Shown piece by piece: positions 17,801 to 27,500 of a DNA stretch of 64,000 bases; position 1 is the stretch's first letter; each line of letters opens with the position of its first letter. The DNA comes from JANWXD01 sp037446115 (lineage in GTDB: Bacteria > Acidobacteriota > Terriglobia > Bryobacterales > Bryobacteraceae), in contig JBBIJF010000019.1 of the NCBI GenBank assembly GCA_037446115.1, positions 1 through 64,000 of the forward strand, in the 5' to 3' direction. Both the position numbers and the translations under genes were made by a program. The notes beneath the pieces are model-generated. The model worked only from the letters and a program-made list of their open reading frames with translations. It ran no database searches and was not told the DNA's origin.

Positions 17801-18150
17801 CCGCCCGCCTGGCGCACGGTTGCCGGCGGAGGGGCTTCCGGAGGAGGTTTGAGTTCGAGGGACCATTCCAGCACGGGCGCCGGTTGATCCGCGGTGATCG
17901 TGATTTGTTTTTGCGCGGGTTGAAAGCCGAACATCTCCACTTCGAGGAGCCAAACGCCCGGCGCCAGATCCTCAAAAGCATACCGGCCGATGTCGTCAGT
18001 GACCGTGACGAGCTTTCGTCCCGCTTGCGAGGCCGTTACGGTGGCGCCGGGGATCGGCCGTCCCGCCGCACGAACCCAACCCGTGTGCTCCGCCGCCCGT
18101 ACGGCCGTGACAGCCACCCAGAGCGCCAGGCACGTCCCGCCGATCCGCAA
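14860..18150 (-). CDS. TonB-dependent-receptor-like outer-membrane barrel with atypical Gly/Pro-rich plug region
   Basis: This 1096-residue protein has a signal peptide (about residues 1-20) and a carboxypeptidase-regulatory Ig-like domain (about 21-100, with GRPIPGATVTA and DDIGRYAFEDLAPGVW). A barrel follows that ends in NAGLRFNF with the BAM-type terminal Phe. Between them, the usual plug signature (VDG, then an AEFGR-like segment and KSGTN) was not found. Instead residues about 183-248 are a Gly/Pro/Arg-rich stretch. The barrel resumes at RGSLFFNLRNSALDARPYS. The start is TTG at 18150 with GAGAGGTG about 11 nt upstream. It is 66 nt after the previous receptor gene and 2 nt before the VWA gene. 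Confidence 0.85.
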   Translation of the reverse strand: MRIGGTCLALWVAVTAVRAAEHTGWVRAAGRPIPGATVTASQAGRKLVTVTDDIGRYAFEDLAPGVWLLEVEMFGFQPAQKQITITADQPAPVLEWSLELKPPPEAPPPATVRQAGGFQRVAVTQNNLENQIAAAMLQTMQNLPGPEATLDANEAFLVTGSLSRGLQAPRNPEEMIAEARGMSPGPGGLGPFGAGAEVPGFPPSGGPGPAMVGPGGRGGPAGGGFPGRRRPPGGPAAAGQTARGMPPWMAGRGVSVFGNRRVGSRSDLRGSLFFNLRNSALDARPYSLTGQPIEKPSYALGRFGLAAGGALRIPKLIRSENTFFFVNYFGTRSRNPYNAFATVPSFAERQGDFSNSTVRGPVAIYDPLSSQPFPGNRIPTARMSRAAVGLREFIPLPNLPGSIQNYHFVTSVKQNTDNYGVRLMHSLRRQDRLSFRLNAQTRDAEAAQLFRFRDSLTGLGLNAEIQWTHNFGSRLINNLRYNFSRNRSETVPFFAYKRDVAGELGIQGTSRDPVNFGPPNLNFTNFGDLTDSSPLLQRNQTSSASESILVVRGAHNLSFGGEFRRLQINTRTDQNARGTFVFTGLATSALDAGGLPVPATGLDFADFLLGLPQSSSIRFGSSNNYFRASAVSLFAQDDWRLHANFSVNLGLRYEYFTPYREKYNRMANLDIAPGFTGVAVVTPGAPGPYSGPFPAGLVDPDRNNFSPRLGLAWRPFSKRSLQLRAGYGLFYNGSIYAQFPGRLASQPPFASTATLNTSPARVLTIENGFGTEPSKTITNTYAVDRRYRVPYAQTWNLSVQQDLPHSFVLELGYLATKGTRLDIQRLPNRAAPGSPLTAEQRRQIANAVGFTFESSEGNSVYHAAQVRLLRRFRRGVSLNALYTFSKSIDNASTFGGAGAVVAQNDKDLRAERGLSSFDQRHNLSLFYVLSSGFGAGGARFAGRRWIGRLLGDWTLSGGLTASSGTPLTARVLGNLADTGGTGALGSGRADATGAPVQDGGRFFNLAAFRLPPAGRFGNAGRNTIPGPVQLALNASLARSIRLGEDRRRLEIRLDGSNVTNHVSFTRLGTVVNASDYGLPTATAPMRALNAGLRFNF

Positions 18151-18216
18151 AGCACGCCACCTCTCGTTAGTTAATGACGGAGGCGGCGTGCCAAGGATGA
18201 CAGCGCGGGGAGTGCT

Positions 18217-21200
18217 TCAGTAGTAGAACTTCAAAGCAAACTGCATGACCCGCGGGTCTCCGGCCAGGCGCGAGATGGTACCGAAGCTGCCGCTGGCGCG
18301 GTTGTTATCCGGGATGCCGAACTGCGGCGTGTTGAATGCGTTGAAGACCTCCCAGCGGAACTCCAGGCTGCGGCCTTCGCCGAAGTACGGAAAGCTGCGC
18401 GCCAGAGCGAAGTCGAAGTTCACCAGGCCCGGCCCGTCCAGGGTGTTGCGCCCGCAGTTGCCCAGCACGCGCGGCGCCGGAGGCGCCGCATAGGCGCTCT
18501 GATCGAACCAGCGTTGCGGCGTGCGCTCGTCAGGGGGCAGGCTGCCATCGCGGAGGCAGTCGGCCAGGGCATTGGCCAGTCCGCCGGGCACGCCCACGCG
18601 GCCGTTGTTGGCGCTGTAGAAGATGGTGAACGGGCGTCCGGACCGGAGCGTGGTCACGCCCGTGATGCGCCAGTCGCCCAGGATGTAGGCCGCCGGGCCT
18701 TCGGTCAGGTGGGTGCGGCCGCGGCCGAGCGGCGGCTCGTAGTTGTAGTGCAGCACCAGACGGTGCCGGTAGTCGAAGTCGCTGCGCCCGCGCTGCGCGC
18801 GCAGGTTGTGCGCGTTCTGCATGAAGCTGTTGGAGCCGCCGCTGAAGAGGTGCTCCATGGCGTAATCAATCGATTTCGACCAAGTGTAGGCCGCCTCAAA
18901 GGCCAGTCCGCGGCTGTAGCGTTTGTCCAAGGCCACGTCCAGTCCGTGGTAGATGGAATTGCCGTTGTTCTCTCGGTACTCGACGGGACCGAGGTTCGGG
19001 AAGCGCACCGTGGCCAGGCCTCCCGGCGAGCCGTCGGGATTGAAGCGTTGCTGGTTCAGGTTCCGCAACACGGAAAGGTGCGTTCCTTTGGTGCCCACAT
19101 AGTCCAGACTCAGCACCACGTCTGCGGGCAAGCGCCGCTGGATTCCAAAACTCCACTTGTCCACTGTGGGGAAGACCGAATCGGGATTGACGGCCCGCTG
19201 GCGCACCAGGCGGAGGCGCGCCGGATCCCGTTCGATCACGGACGGGTCGAGGGAAAGGTTGAAGCCGGTGCGCACGCGCATGTTGTTTGCCGTCTCGCTG
19301 GTCGTGGGTGCGCCGAGGGCGTTGTTGACCACCCACGGCAGGTTCAATCCCATCTGATCCTCGCTGCCGGCGCGCTCGAAGAGCATGTAGAAGCGACCGT
19401 AACCGGAGCGGAGGACGGTTTTGGGGGTGAGCTGGTAGGCGAAGCCGACGCGCGGCGCGAAGTTGTTCTTGTCGGAGCGGACCAGCGCCCGGCCGAAGCG
19501 GGAGTTGGGGGGTGTGAACCGCTCGCCGGTGGCCGGGTCTACGTTGGTCATCCGGTCGCCGCCTTCATAGGGCCAGGTGGAAAAGTCGTAACGCAGGCCG
19601 AGGTTGACGGTGAACTTCGGCGTCACTTTCCAGTCGTGCTGGATGAAGTAGGACATCATCCACAGGCGCAGATCCACAGGCCGCAGATTGGAGAGCTGGG
19701 CGGCGGAGGGGTAGCCGAGCAGAAAGTCGGCCACGCCGATGCCCGTGCGGTTCCCGTCAAAGGTCCAGTCGCCGCGGGGCGCGGGAATGTCCACATAGAT
19801 GTTCCGCATGGGCAGTCGCAGGTCCGCCCCGAACTTGAGCTGGTGCGGCCCAAAGGCGAGGCTCACCACATCGGACCACTGCCATTGGTTGGTGATCTGC
19901 CACTTCGGCAGAAACACCGGCGAGCCGATGTGGTCCAGGCCGCCTCCGGCGCCGCCGGGAATCGTCTGGGTGCCGCCCCGGGCCTGGATCCGCAGAGCCG
20001 GCAGCCCTCCGGAAAAGGACGGATCTTCCGGGACGCCGCGGATGCCGAATTCGGCCAGCGTGTTCTGCCCGAAGGGGTCCTGTACGCCGCGGGAGTTGTT
20101 GCGGCCCCAGCCGATGCGAAACTCGTTGACGATGCGCGGCGTGAGCACCGAATTCAGTCCCAGGACCGCGCTCTGCCCGCCCATGAACAGCCGCCCGAAC
20201 GCCGAGGTGGAGGTCCCGTCCAAAATGCCGCCAAAGACTCCGGGCACGAAGCGAAACCGGTCCGACCAGGTGTAGCGGAAGAACAACTGATGCGCGGAAG
20301 ACAGCTGTACATCCTCCCGCGTGGTGATGGTGTCGGTGTCGTCAATGATGGAAGGGCTGCGGACGTAATTGAAGGCGTTCAGCGGGCCGGTGGCCGGCGT
20401 CAGGTTGGGTTCCGGCAACATGTCTATGATGCGTTTGGCTACCGGGTCCAGACAGCTGGCGGGGATCTGGTTGTTAGGGAAGGGCACGCCCGGCCCCATA
20501 CAGTCACCGACGCGGTCCACCAGGGTGGCGTAGGTGGTCCGGTTGGCGGCAGCGGCGGCCGGAGAAAAATCGCCCCGTCGCTCGTTGGCCAGCGGGACGT
20601 TGCCAAGCCGGGTCGTGCCTTTCCGGATCCGGGTACCCTCGTAGTCGAAGAAGAAAAAGGCGCGGTCGCGCACGATGGGGCCGCCGAGATTGCCCCCGAA
20701 CTGGTTCTGGATGTGCTGGGGCTTGGGCTGGCCGGAGCGGTTCAGCACCCAGTTGTTGGCGTCGAACTTGCGGTTGCGCGCAAACTCGTAGACCACACCG
20801 CGAAACTGGTTGGTCCCGCCTTTGGTCGTGACGCTAACGGCGCCGCCGGGACTGCGCCCGAATTCGGCTGAGTAGGCGTTCGTGGTGACCTTGAATTCCT
20901 GGATGGAATCCACCGAAGGCCGGGCAATCTGGGTGGTCAGCTCCTGCACATTGGTGGAGATGGAATTGTTGTCCACGCCATCCAGAAGGAAATTGTTCTG
21001 CAGGGAGCGCACGCCGTGGACGTTGGCGCCGCCGGTGCGGCCCGCTGCGGTGCCGCCGCCTTCTTCGGTGTACCGGTCGCTCTGCACCCCGGGAATGAGG
21101 CCCAGCAGATCATCCCAGTTGCGGCGGCTCAAAGGGAGGTTGCGCACGCGCGGATTCTCCACGACCGAGCCGAGAGAAGCCTCCTCGGTGGCCAAGAGCG

Positions 21201-21558
21201 GCGCCGCTCCTTCCACCGTGATGGATTCGGCAATCGCACCGAGATCGAGCCGGAAGTCCAGGCGGCCCTTCTGTCCCACGGCCAGCTCAACGGCAGCTGC
21301 AACAGCCCTCTTGAAGCCGTCCTTTTCCACCGTGACGTCGTAGACGCCTGCGGGCAGGGTCGGCAGGGTGTAATAGCCGGAGGCGTCCGTCCGACTCGAA
21401 TATTCCAGGTTGGTGGCCTTGTTTCTGGCGGACACGCGCGCTTCCGCGACTACGGCACCGCTCGGGTCTGTCACCAGGCCCGTGAGACTAGCGGTATGCA
21501 ACTGGCCGTAGAGGCTTGCGGCAGCGAGCAAAAAGAAGGGAATCGCCCGGTATTTCAT
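18217..21558 (-). CDS. TonB-dependent receptor, Oar-like with N-terminal carboxypeptidase-regulatory domain
   Basis: This is a 1113-residue outer-membrane receptor. The ATG at 21558 follows GAGGTGAGAA. A signal peptide runs to about residue 19 (AAASLYGQ). Then come the regulatory Ig-like domain (ASLTGLVTDPSGAVVAEARV ... GYYTLPTLPAGVYDVTV) and a complete plug with FLLDGVDNNSIS, QEFKVTTNAYSAEFGRSPGG and VTTKGGTNQFRG. The barrel ends MQFALKFYY with a terminal Tyr. The ligand is unknown. It has its own near-consensus promoter, and the next gene begins 66 nt downstream. The contrast between its complete plug and the atypical one downstream is notable. Confidence 0.93.
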   Translation of the reverse strand: MKYRAIPFFLLAAASLYGQLHTASLTGLVTDPSGAVVAEARVSARNKATNLEYSSRTDASGYYTLPTLPAGVYDVTVEKDGFKRAVAAAVELAVGQKGRLDFRLDLGAIAESITVEGAAPLLATEEASLGSVVENPRVRNLPLSRRNWDDLLGLIPGVQSDRYTEEGGGTAAGRTGGANVHGVRSLQNNFLLDGVDNNSISTNVQELTTQIARPSVDSIQEFKVTTNAYSAEFGRSPGGAVSVTTKGGTNQFRGVVYEFARNRKFDANNWVLNRSGQPKPQHIQNQFGGNLGGPIVRDRAFFFFDYEGTRIRKGTTRLGNVPLANERRGDFSPAAAAANRTTYATLVDRVGDCMGPGVPFPNNQIPASCLDPVAKRIIDMLPEPNLTPATGPLNAFNYVRSPSIIDDTDTITTREDVQLSSAHQLFFRYTWSDRFRFVPGVFGGILDGTSTSAFGRLFMGGQSAVLGLNSVLTPRIVNEFRIGWGRNNSRGVQDPFGQNTLAEFGIRGVPEDPSFSGGLPALRIQARGGTQTIPGGAGGGLDHIGSPVFLPKWQITNQWQWSDVVSLAFGPHQLKFGADLRLPMRNIYVDIPAPRGDWTFDGNRTGIGVADFLLGYPSAAQLSNLRPVDLRLWMMSYFIQHDWKVTPKFTVNLGLRYDFSTWPYEGGDRMTNVDPATGERFTPPNSRFGRALVRSDKNNFAPRVGFAYQLTPKTVLRSGYGRFYMLFERAGSEDQMGLNLPWVVNNALGAPTTSETANNMRVRTGFNLSLDPSVIERDPARLRLVRQRAVNPDSVFPTVDKWSFGIQRRLPADVVLSLDYVGTKGTHLSVLRNLNQQRFNPDGSPGGLATVRFPNLGPVEYRENNGNSIYHGLDVALDKRYSRGLAFEAAYTWSKSIDYAMEHLFSGGSNSFMQNAHNLRAQRGRSDFDYRHRLVLHYNYEPPLGRGRTHLTEGPAAYILGDWRITGVTTLRSGRPFTIFYSANNGRVGVPGGLANALADCLRDGSLPPDERTPQRWFDQSAYAAPPAPRVLGNCGRNTLDGPGLVNFDFALARSFPYFGEGRSLEFRWEVFNAFNTPQFGIPDNNRASGSFGTISRLAGDPRVMQFALKFYY

Positions 21559-21637
21559 TTCTCACCTCGGATTGACGTTCTCAGTCCCAGCTTGCCCTGT
21601 GAAGGTTACGGCTTGATGAAACCGAACCTACAGCCTG

Positions 21638-21667
21638 ACTATACGTCCGTCCGGGTCCGGCGGTCAA
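21638..21667 (-). promoter_or_regulatory. Promoter for the receptor at 18217-21558
   Basis: On the minus strand, -35 TTGACC (21662-21667) is followed by an 18-bp spacer and -10 TATAGT (21638-21643). Transcription would start near 21631, giving an untranslated leader of about 70 nt. The same -10 hexamer, TATAGT, is used upstream of the receptor at 24540 and of the PadR gene at 28715. Confidence 0.65.
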
Positions 21668-21740
21668 TCCGCGAATCAAAGGGGGCGCCACGAGACCCGG
21701 GCTCGTCCCGTGGCCGCCCCGCGCGAGCCGATGGCGGCCG

Positions 21741-22115
21741 TCAGGAGGCGGCGCGCCGCGCCGTGAACTCGACCGGTTCGCGCCCTTCGACCTGACGCGT
21801 GAACCTGATCTGGTCTCCTTCGACCTTGCCCTTGTACAGCATTTTCACTTCGTTGCCGCCGAAGCTCATCACCATGCTGAAGGAGATCTCATCACCGCTC
21901 ACTTTGCCTTCGGAGATCTCCCTTTCGCCCATGGGAGTCGACATGGTGCCGGTCAGCTTGTCGCCGTCCACCTTGAAGGTGAAGGTCACCTCGCGTGTCT
22001 GGCCGCCGCGCCCTGGAACCTGAGCGACCCACTTGCCCGAGACGTCGGCCGCCAGAGCCGTGAGCGTGAACACAGCCAGCACAGCCAGCAGGGATCCAAC
22101 GATGCGCATCTTCAT
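21741..22115 (-). CDS. Small secreted beta-rich hypothetical protein
   Basis: This 124-residue protein has a clear signal peptide (MKMRIVGSLLAVLAVF ... ALA, about residues 1-20). The mature part of about 100 residues is all predicted beta strands with repeated charged turns: SGKWVAQVPG, VTFTFKVDGDKLTGTMS, EISEGKVSGDEISFSMV, KMLYKGKVEGDQIRFTRQV. This suggests a small antiparallel barrel or lipocalin-like sheet in the periplasm or outside the cell. Function is unknown. The start at 22115 is supported by GGAAAGGAAG just upstream and by the signal peptide; an upstream in-frame extension lacks both. It is divergent from the glycosidase gene. Confidence 0.75.
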   Translation of the reverse strand: MKMRIVGSLLAVLAVFTLTALAADVSGKWVAQVPGRGGQTREVTFTFKVDGDKLTGTMSTPMGEREISEGKVSGDEISFSMVMSFGGNEVKMLYKGKVEGDQIRFTRQVEGREPVEFTARRAAS

Positions 22116-22269
22116 AAACTTCCTTTCCGCGTGAAATTTTTCCGGACCGGGGAGCACCGCCCGTCTCAAGGCGGACAGAACTCCCGTTTCGGTACTGTCA
22201 AGACGCTGCGGGGCCGAGTGACGTTACGCCGATCCCTCAACCGGCGCAGTGATATATTCGGACCGGATT

Positions 22270-24426
22270 ATGTTGATGCCTCGGCTTGCCGCAGCTTTCA
22301 TACTCGCTGGTCTTGCCTGCTCCGCCCAGGAACAGATGTACAGGTTTCATATCGAGCAGGACCGTCTGGCCGGCGCTCCGGACTTCAGCTTCCTGAACCA
22401 GCCGCTCGGGGCGGCAGACCGGGTGTTCGTCCGAGACGGTCATTTTTACAAGGTGGGAGCGGATTTGCGGCCCCGCACGGGCGATGACGTACGCCTCCGG
22501 TTTTTCGGGGTGAACCTTTGCTTTGGCGCGAACTTCCCTGAGGCGGATGACGCAGCGCGCATCGCCGGGCGCTTGCGGCGTCTTGGTGTGAACCTGGTGC
22601 GCCTGCACCACATGGACACCTCCCCGGACAGTGATCCGGCCAATGCTCGCAGCCTGTTGACAACGGGCCCGTACCCGACGCTCAATCCCGTGGCCGTGGC
22701 ACGTTTGCGGCGGCTGCTCGACGCGCTTAGAACCGAGGGAATTTACGTCAACCTCAATCTGCACGTGGGCTATGAATTCCGGCCGGAAGCAGACGGCGTG
22801 CCCTCGCTGCCCGGACGCCTGCGCCTGCCCACCCAGAGCAAGCCGCTGCATATCTTTTATCCGCGCATGGTCGAGCTGCAGGCCGAATATGCGCGCAGGG
22901 TAATTGAGGCGCTGCGGCTGCGCGAGGATCCCGTGCTGGCGATGGTCGAGATCAACAACGAAAGCTCGCTCGTGGAGTCCTGGCAGCGGGGCAATCTGGA
23001 GAAGGTTCTGGCTGGCGAGTATCAGGTCGAGCTGGACCGCCAGTACGAGACCTACCTGAAGAATCAAGGAAAGGGTCGCCAGCAGGCCACGGCGTCCGAC
23101 TGGCTGCGCTTTCTGGCGGATCGTGACCGGGCTTACCTGCGTGTCGTACTCAAGGCCGTGCGAACGCCGGCGGGCACTCTGGTGCCGGTGGCCGGAACCC
23201 AGATGGGATATGGCGGACTTGTGAACCTGGATTCGCACCAGGACATGGACTACCAGGACAATCATTTCTACGTGGACCACTACAATTTCCCGAAGACGCC
23301 CTGGGACCAGCGCGACTGGAGGATTCGTGACTCCTCGGCCGTAGGGACGGGTCTAACGGCTTTCCTCAACATGGCGGCTTCGCGCGAGGCGGGCAAGCCG
23401 TATACGGTGAGCGAGTTTAACCAGCCCTGGCCCAACCGGCAAGGCGCCGAGATTGACCCGGCGCTGGCCGCCTTCGCAGGCTTCCAGGATTGGGATGGGA
23501 TCGTGCACTTCGCTTACTCCCACGGCCGCAACTGGGACCAAGACGCGCCCAATGGGTTCAACCTGAACGGTGACTGGAGTAAGTTCGCGAATTTCGGACA
23601 ATCGGCATGGCTGTTTCGCACCGGCGCCATCCGGGTAGGGCGGCGGCTTGTCACGATTCCAGTAGACGAGCGGCTTCGTCACCAGTTTGCGGAGGAGAAA
23701 CGAGTGGGCAATGTTGCGGCGTTCCTGCAGGCAGCGCTGGGATACGATCCTGGGCTCGCTCTGGTACATCGGGTAGCGCTCCGTAACGGAGAAGCCCAGG
23801 CGCGGCGGCCGGAAGCTGCGTACCCGACGCCCGCGCCACCCTATCGCGCAGACACAGGCGAGATCCTCTACGACCGCGAGGCGCGCTTGCTGCTGCTGCA
23901 AAGCCCGAAGGCGTCCGGCGTGTTCGGCTTTGCAGGGACCGGCAGGCGCGTGAGAGCGGGGGCCGTCACGGTTGCACTGAGTGAGGGCGCCCGTGGCTTT
24001 GTTACGCTGCTCCTCACGCCGCTCGACGGCCGGTCGCTGGAACATTCGCGGCGAATGCTGCTTTCGTTGCCTGGTTACACGTTGGCCACGCTGCCCGGAT
24101 CCGACCCCCCGCGCCCGCAACGCCTGGTTCCGTACCCGGGGACGACTGACTGGTGGACTCTCGAACCGGAACCCGCGTTTGGCGAGCGACCCTCCGGCGG
24201 CCGGGACACGGGTCGGCCGCCGGTATGGATGGAGCGCGTCGAATGCTATGTCAGCGTGCGGACCCGCGCCAGACAGCTGACAGTTTATCCCCTGGACGGC
24301 GCCGGACAGCGTCAGGCTGCGCTATCCGCCGACCACGTGCGGCGCTTCCCCGGCGGCTTTTTCATTCATCTGCAGGCGGAAGGGCAGACTTGGTCGCCCT
24401 GGTATGAGCTGATCGGGCAACAGTAG
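22270..24426 (+). CDS. Secreted clan GH-A glycoside-hydrolase-like protein
   Basis: This is a 718-residue exported protein with a signal peptide ending ACSAQ. The N-terminal 420 residues look like a retaining (beta/alpha)8 glycosidase of clan GH-A: FGVNLCFGANFPE near strand 1, VNLVRLHHMD, then the acid/base pattern MVEINNES (Glu about 231) and the nucleophile pattern TVSEFNQPW (Glu about 382). These match cellulase/mannanase-like families such as GH5, but no closer family can be named. The C-terminal 300 residues are beta-rich, probably accessory. An ATG at 22276 is an equally possible start, and a TATATT -10-like box lies at 22253-22258. A receptor gene follows on the same strand. Confidence 0.78.
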   Translation: MLMPRLAAAFILAGLACSAQEQMYRFHIEQDRLAGAPDFSFLNQPLGAADRVFVRDGHFYKVGADLRPRTGDDVRLRFFGVNLCFGANFPEADDAARIAGRLRRLGVNLVRLHHMDTSPDSDPANARSLLTTGPYPTLNPVAVARLRRLLDALRTEGIYVNLNLHVGYEFRPEADGVPSLPGRLRLPTQSKPLHIFYPRMVELQAEYARRVIEALRLREDPVLAMVEINNESSLVESWQRGNLEKVLAGEYQVELDRQYETYLKNQGKGRQQATASDWLRFLADRDRAYLRVVLKAVRTPAGTLVPVAGTQMGYGGLVNLDSHQDMDYQDNHFYVDHYNFPKTPWDQRDWRIRDSSAVGTGLTAFLNMAASREAGKPYTVSEFNQPWPNRQGAEIDPALAAFAGFQDWDGIVHFAYSHGRNWDQDAPNGFNLNGDWSKFANFGQSAWLFRTGAIRVGRRLVTIPVDERLRHQFAEEKRVGNVAAFLQAALGYDPGLALVHRVALRNGEAQARRPEAAYPTPAPPYRADTGEILYDREARLLLLQSPKASGVFGFAGTGRRVRAGAVTVALSEGARGFVTLLLTPLDGRSLEHSRRMLLSLPGYTLATLPGSDPPRPQRLVPYPGTTDWWTLEPEPAFGERPSGGRDTGRPPVWMERVECYVSVRTRARQLTVYPLDGAGQRQAALSADHVRRFPGGFFIHLQAEGQTWSPWYELIGQQ

Positions 24427-24491
24427 GGCCGCCGCCAGCTCGGGATCCGCCTTGCTGACCTTCCCGCGCCAAACGGCCAAACCGAAATTTC

Positions 24492-24520
24492 TTGACAGGG
24501 TCTGCAAGCTGCGTTATAGT
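24492..24520 (+). promoter_or_regulatory. Strong sigma-70 type promoter for the receptor at 24540
   Basis: A perfect -35 TTGACA (24492-24497), a 17-bp spacer and -10 TATAGT (24515-24520) make this one of the best promoter matches in the window. Transcription should start near 24527. It rules out any receptor start codon upstream of about 24527. Confidence 0.75.
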
Positions 24521-24539
24521 AAGCGCAAGCTTGGCAGCG

Positions 24540-27500
24540 ATGCGGGGTCATAAAGATTTACGGCAATTAAAGTCAGTAACTTATCGAATTGTGAAAGCGC
24601 TCGGCGTTTTAGCCCTTGCATGCATTAGCCTACCGGCTCAAACGACTTCCGGCGAAATCCTGGGATGGGTGCGCGACGCAAGCGGGGCGGCGGTGGCGGA
24701 TGCCCGGGTGAGCGTAAAGAATCTGGAAACCAATCAGGTGCGGGAGGTGGTCACCGGCCCTGAGGGGAGGTTCCGTTTTCCGTTGCTCCCCACAGGGACT
24801 TACGAAGTCACCGTCACGCGGTCCGGGTTTTCGCGCTATGTTCAAGGCCCGATCGTGCTACGCCTGAACCAGATGGCGGATCTGGACGTCAAGCTGGAAG
24901 TGGCGGGCGTGACGGAAGTCGTGACGGTGAGCGCGGACGCGCCGCTCATCAACACGACCAACGCGGAAATCGGCGCAAACTTCGACAGCAAACGCATCGC
25001 GGAAGTTCCGCTCCCACCGACGCGGAACGTGCTCAACCTGGCTTTGAACGTGGCGGGAGTGGCGCAGCTGTCCAGCGGCCAGAGCGTGTTTGCCGTGAGC
25101 GGCAACAACGGACTGGACGGGGGCGTGAACTTCGCGGTCAACGGCATGCGGACACGCTCCAACAACTTCATGATTGACGGCCAGGATTCCAACGACCCCA
25201 GCATCACGGGGATGATCCAGTCGGTCAATAATCCGGACTTGATCGCCGAGTTCCGGCTCATCACCAATCAATTCCTGGCCGAATACGGCAGGGCGGCCGG
25301 ATCGGTCGTGAACATCATTACCAAGAGCGGCACCAACGAACTCCACGGCACCGCGTTCTGGTTTCACAACAGCAACCGGCTCAATTCGCGCAACAACCTG
25401 GATAAGAACCTCTTTCCCCGAGCCCCGTTCCGCATCAACAACCAGATCGGCGGTACGCTCGGCGGCCCCGTCTACATCCCGGGCGTTTACAACGGTAAGG
25501 AACGGACCTTCTTTTTCGGCTCGCTGTTGCGCTGGACGGACCGGGCGCTCGGCAGCGGGAGCACCATCAACGGAGCGCCCACCGAGGAGGGTCGCCGGAT
25601 GCTCCAGCCGTTTGCCAGCCGTCCTCCTGTGAAGGCGCTGCTGGATTTCCTGCCCGCGGCGCAGGTCCCCACCGGCCAGACGGCGCGCTTCACGGCGGAT
25701 GGGCGTACGTTCGACGTGCCGCTGGGGCGTTTGTCGGGAGCCACCTCGCAGAAGTTCGATGACTGGCAGTGGAGCGCCCGCGCGGACCACACCTTCAACC
25801 CGATGCACCGGCTGAGCGGCCGCTACATGTACGACGACTCAATGGGCTCAGGGTTCGGGCAGGCCACGCCTCCGGGGCTGAGCACGGTCAACCCGGTTCG
25901 CCGCCAAGCGGCCACGGCCGCATTGACTTCCACCTTCTCCGCCAGGGTTTACAGTGAATTTCGCGCTTCCTACCAGCGCCTGGCGACCACGACTTCGGCT
26001 GAAGATCCACGTTCGGAGACGATCCCGTCCCTCGAGGTCAACGAGCTCGGCTTGACGGGATTCAACGCTGCGGCCTCTCGCACCGCCATCGGGCTGGCCG
26101 TGAACCTTCCGCAGTTCCGACGGAACAACACGTACCAGCTCCAGCAAACCGTGGGTGTCATTCGCGGCACGCACACCATGAAGTTCGGTATTGATTTTCG
26201 CCGCCAGGATATCGTGAGCTTTTTCCTGCCTACGCTGCGCGGACGTCTGGTTTATAACAACCTCCAGGATCTTGTGGATGACGTGGCGCAGATCGCAACC
26301 ATCAACAGCCCGCTGCGCGGAGGCCAGACGAACCAGTACTACAAGTTCTACGACTATTTCTTCTTTGTTCAAGATGAGTGGCGGGTGAGGCCGAACTTTA
26401 CGCTTACCTACGGCATCCGCTATGAATCCCCGGGCAATCCGATTAAGAGTCTCGCCGACGCGAATGCGCGCATCGTGGCCGCCAACGGCAACGATCCGCG
26501 CTTCCGGCTGGAACCCGTGCCGAAGCGGGACAACAACAACTGGGGACCGCGCTTCGGCTTCAATTATCGCTTCGGGCGTGGCCCGGGACCGCTGAGCTGG
26601 CTGACCGGCGACGGAAAACTGGTGATGCGCGGCGGCTACTCCCGCACGTACGATTTTGCGTTCATCAACATCGCGCTCAATGTCGGCACGGCGTTTCCGT
26701 TCCTGAATGCCACCACGCTGCCGGCCCGCACCCCGAACACGTTCAACGCGCTGCGCGCGGCGGCGGCCGCCCCCATCACCGGCGATCCCTTGTTGATCAC
26801 CCAGACGCAGGTGGCCTCCGATTTTCGGTCACCCTTCGCTGAACAGTTCTCGTTCCAGCTCCAGCGGGGACTCGGCACCAACTGGGCGCTGACGGCCGGC
26901 TGGGTGGGGACCAAAGGCACGGCTCTGTTCCAGACCGTGGACGGCAACCCTAACATCTCCGGCAGCAGCACGATCCGCAGACTGTTCCCGAATCTCGGCG
27001 TGCGCCGGGTCCGGGCCAACAGCGCGAACTCCATTTACCATTCCCTGCAGGTGAGTCTGGAGAAGCGCCTCTCGGCAGGATTCTCGATGGGGGCGCACTA
27101 CACCTGGAGCGCGTTTATTGACCTGGCCTCGGAGATCTTTAACGCCGCCGTGAACGGTGACGTGGCGGTCAGCCAGGACTCCTTCAACCGTCGTGCCGAC
27201 CGGGCCCGTTCCAGCTATGACCGGCCGCACCGCTTCAGCTCGACGTTCGTGTACGAACTGCCGTTCCTGCGAGCGCAGCAGGGAGCTCTCGGCAAGATTC
27301 TCGGCGGCTGGCAAGTGAACGGCTTCCTGACGTTCCAGTCGGGCGCTCCCTTTACCCCTCTGGCGGGGATTGACCCGGGCTTCCGCCTGAGCGGCATTGA
27401 CGCGCTGGTAGGCAACGCCATCCGCGCCCATGTGGCGACCAACCGGCCGCTTTCGAAAATGACCATGGCGGAAATCCGCCAGTTCACGTTACCGGCGGCC

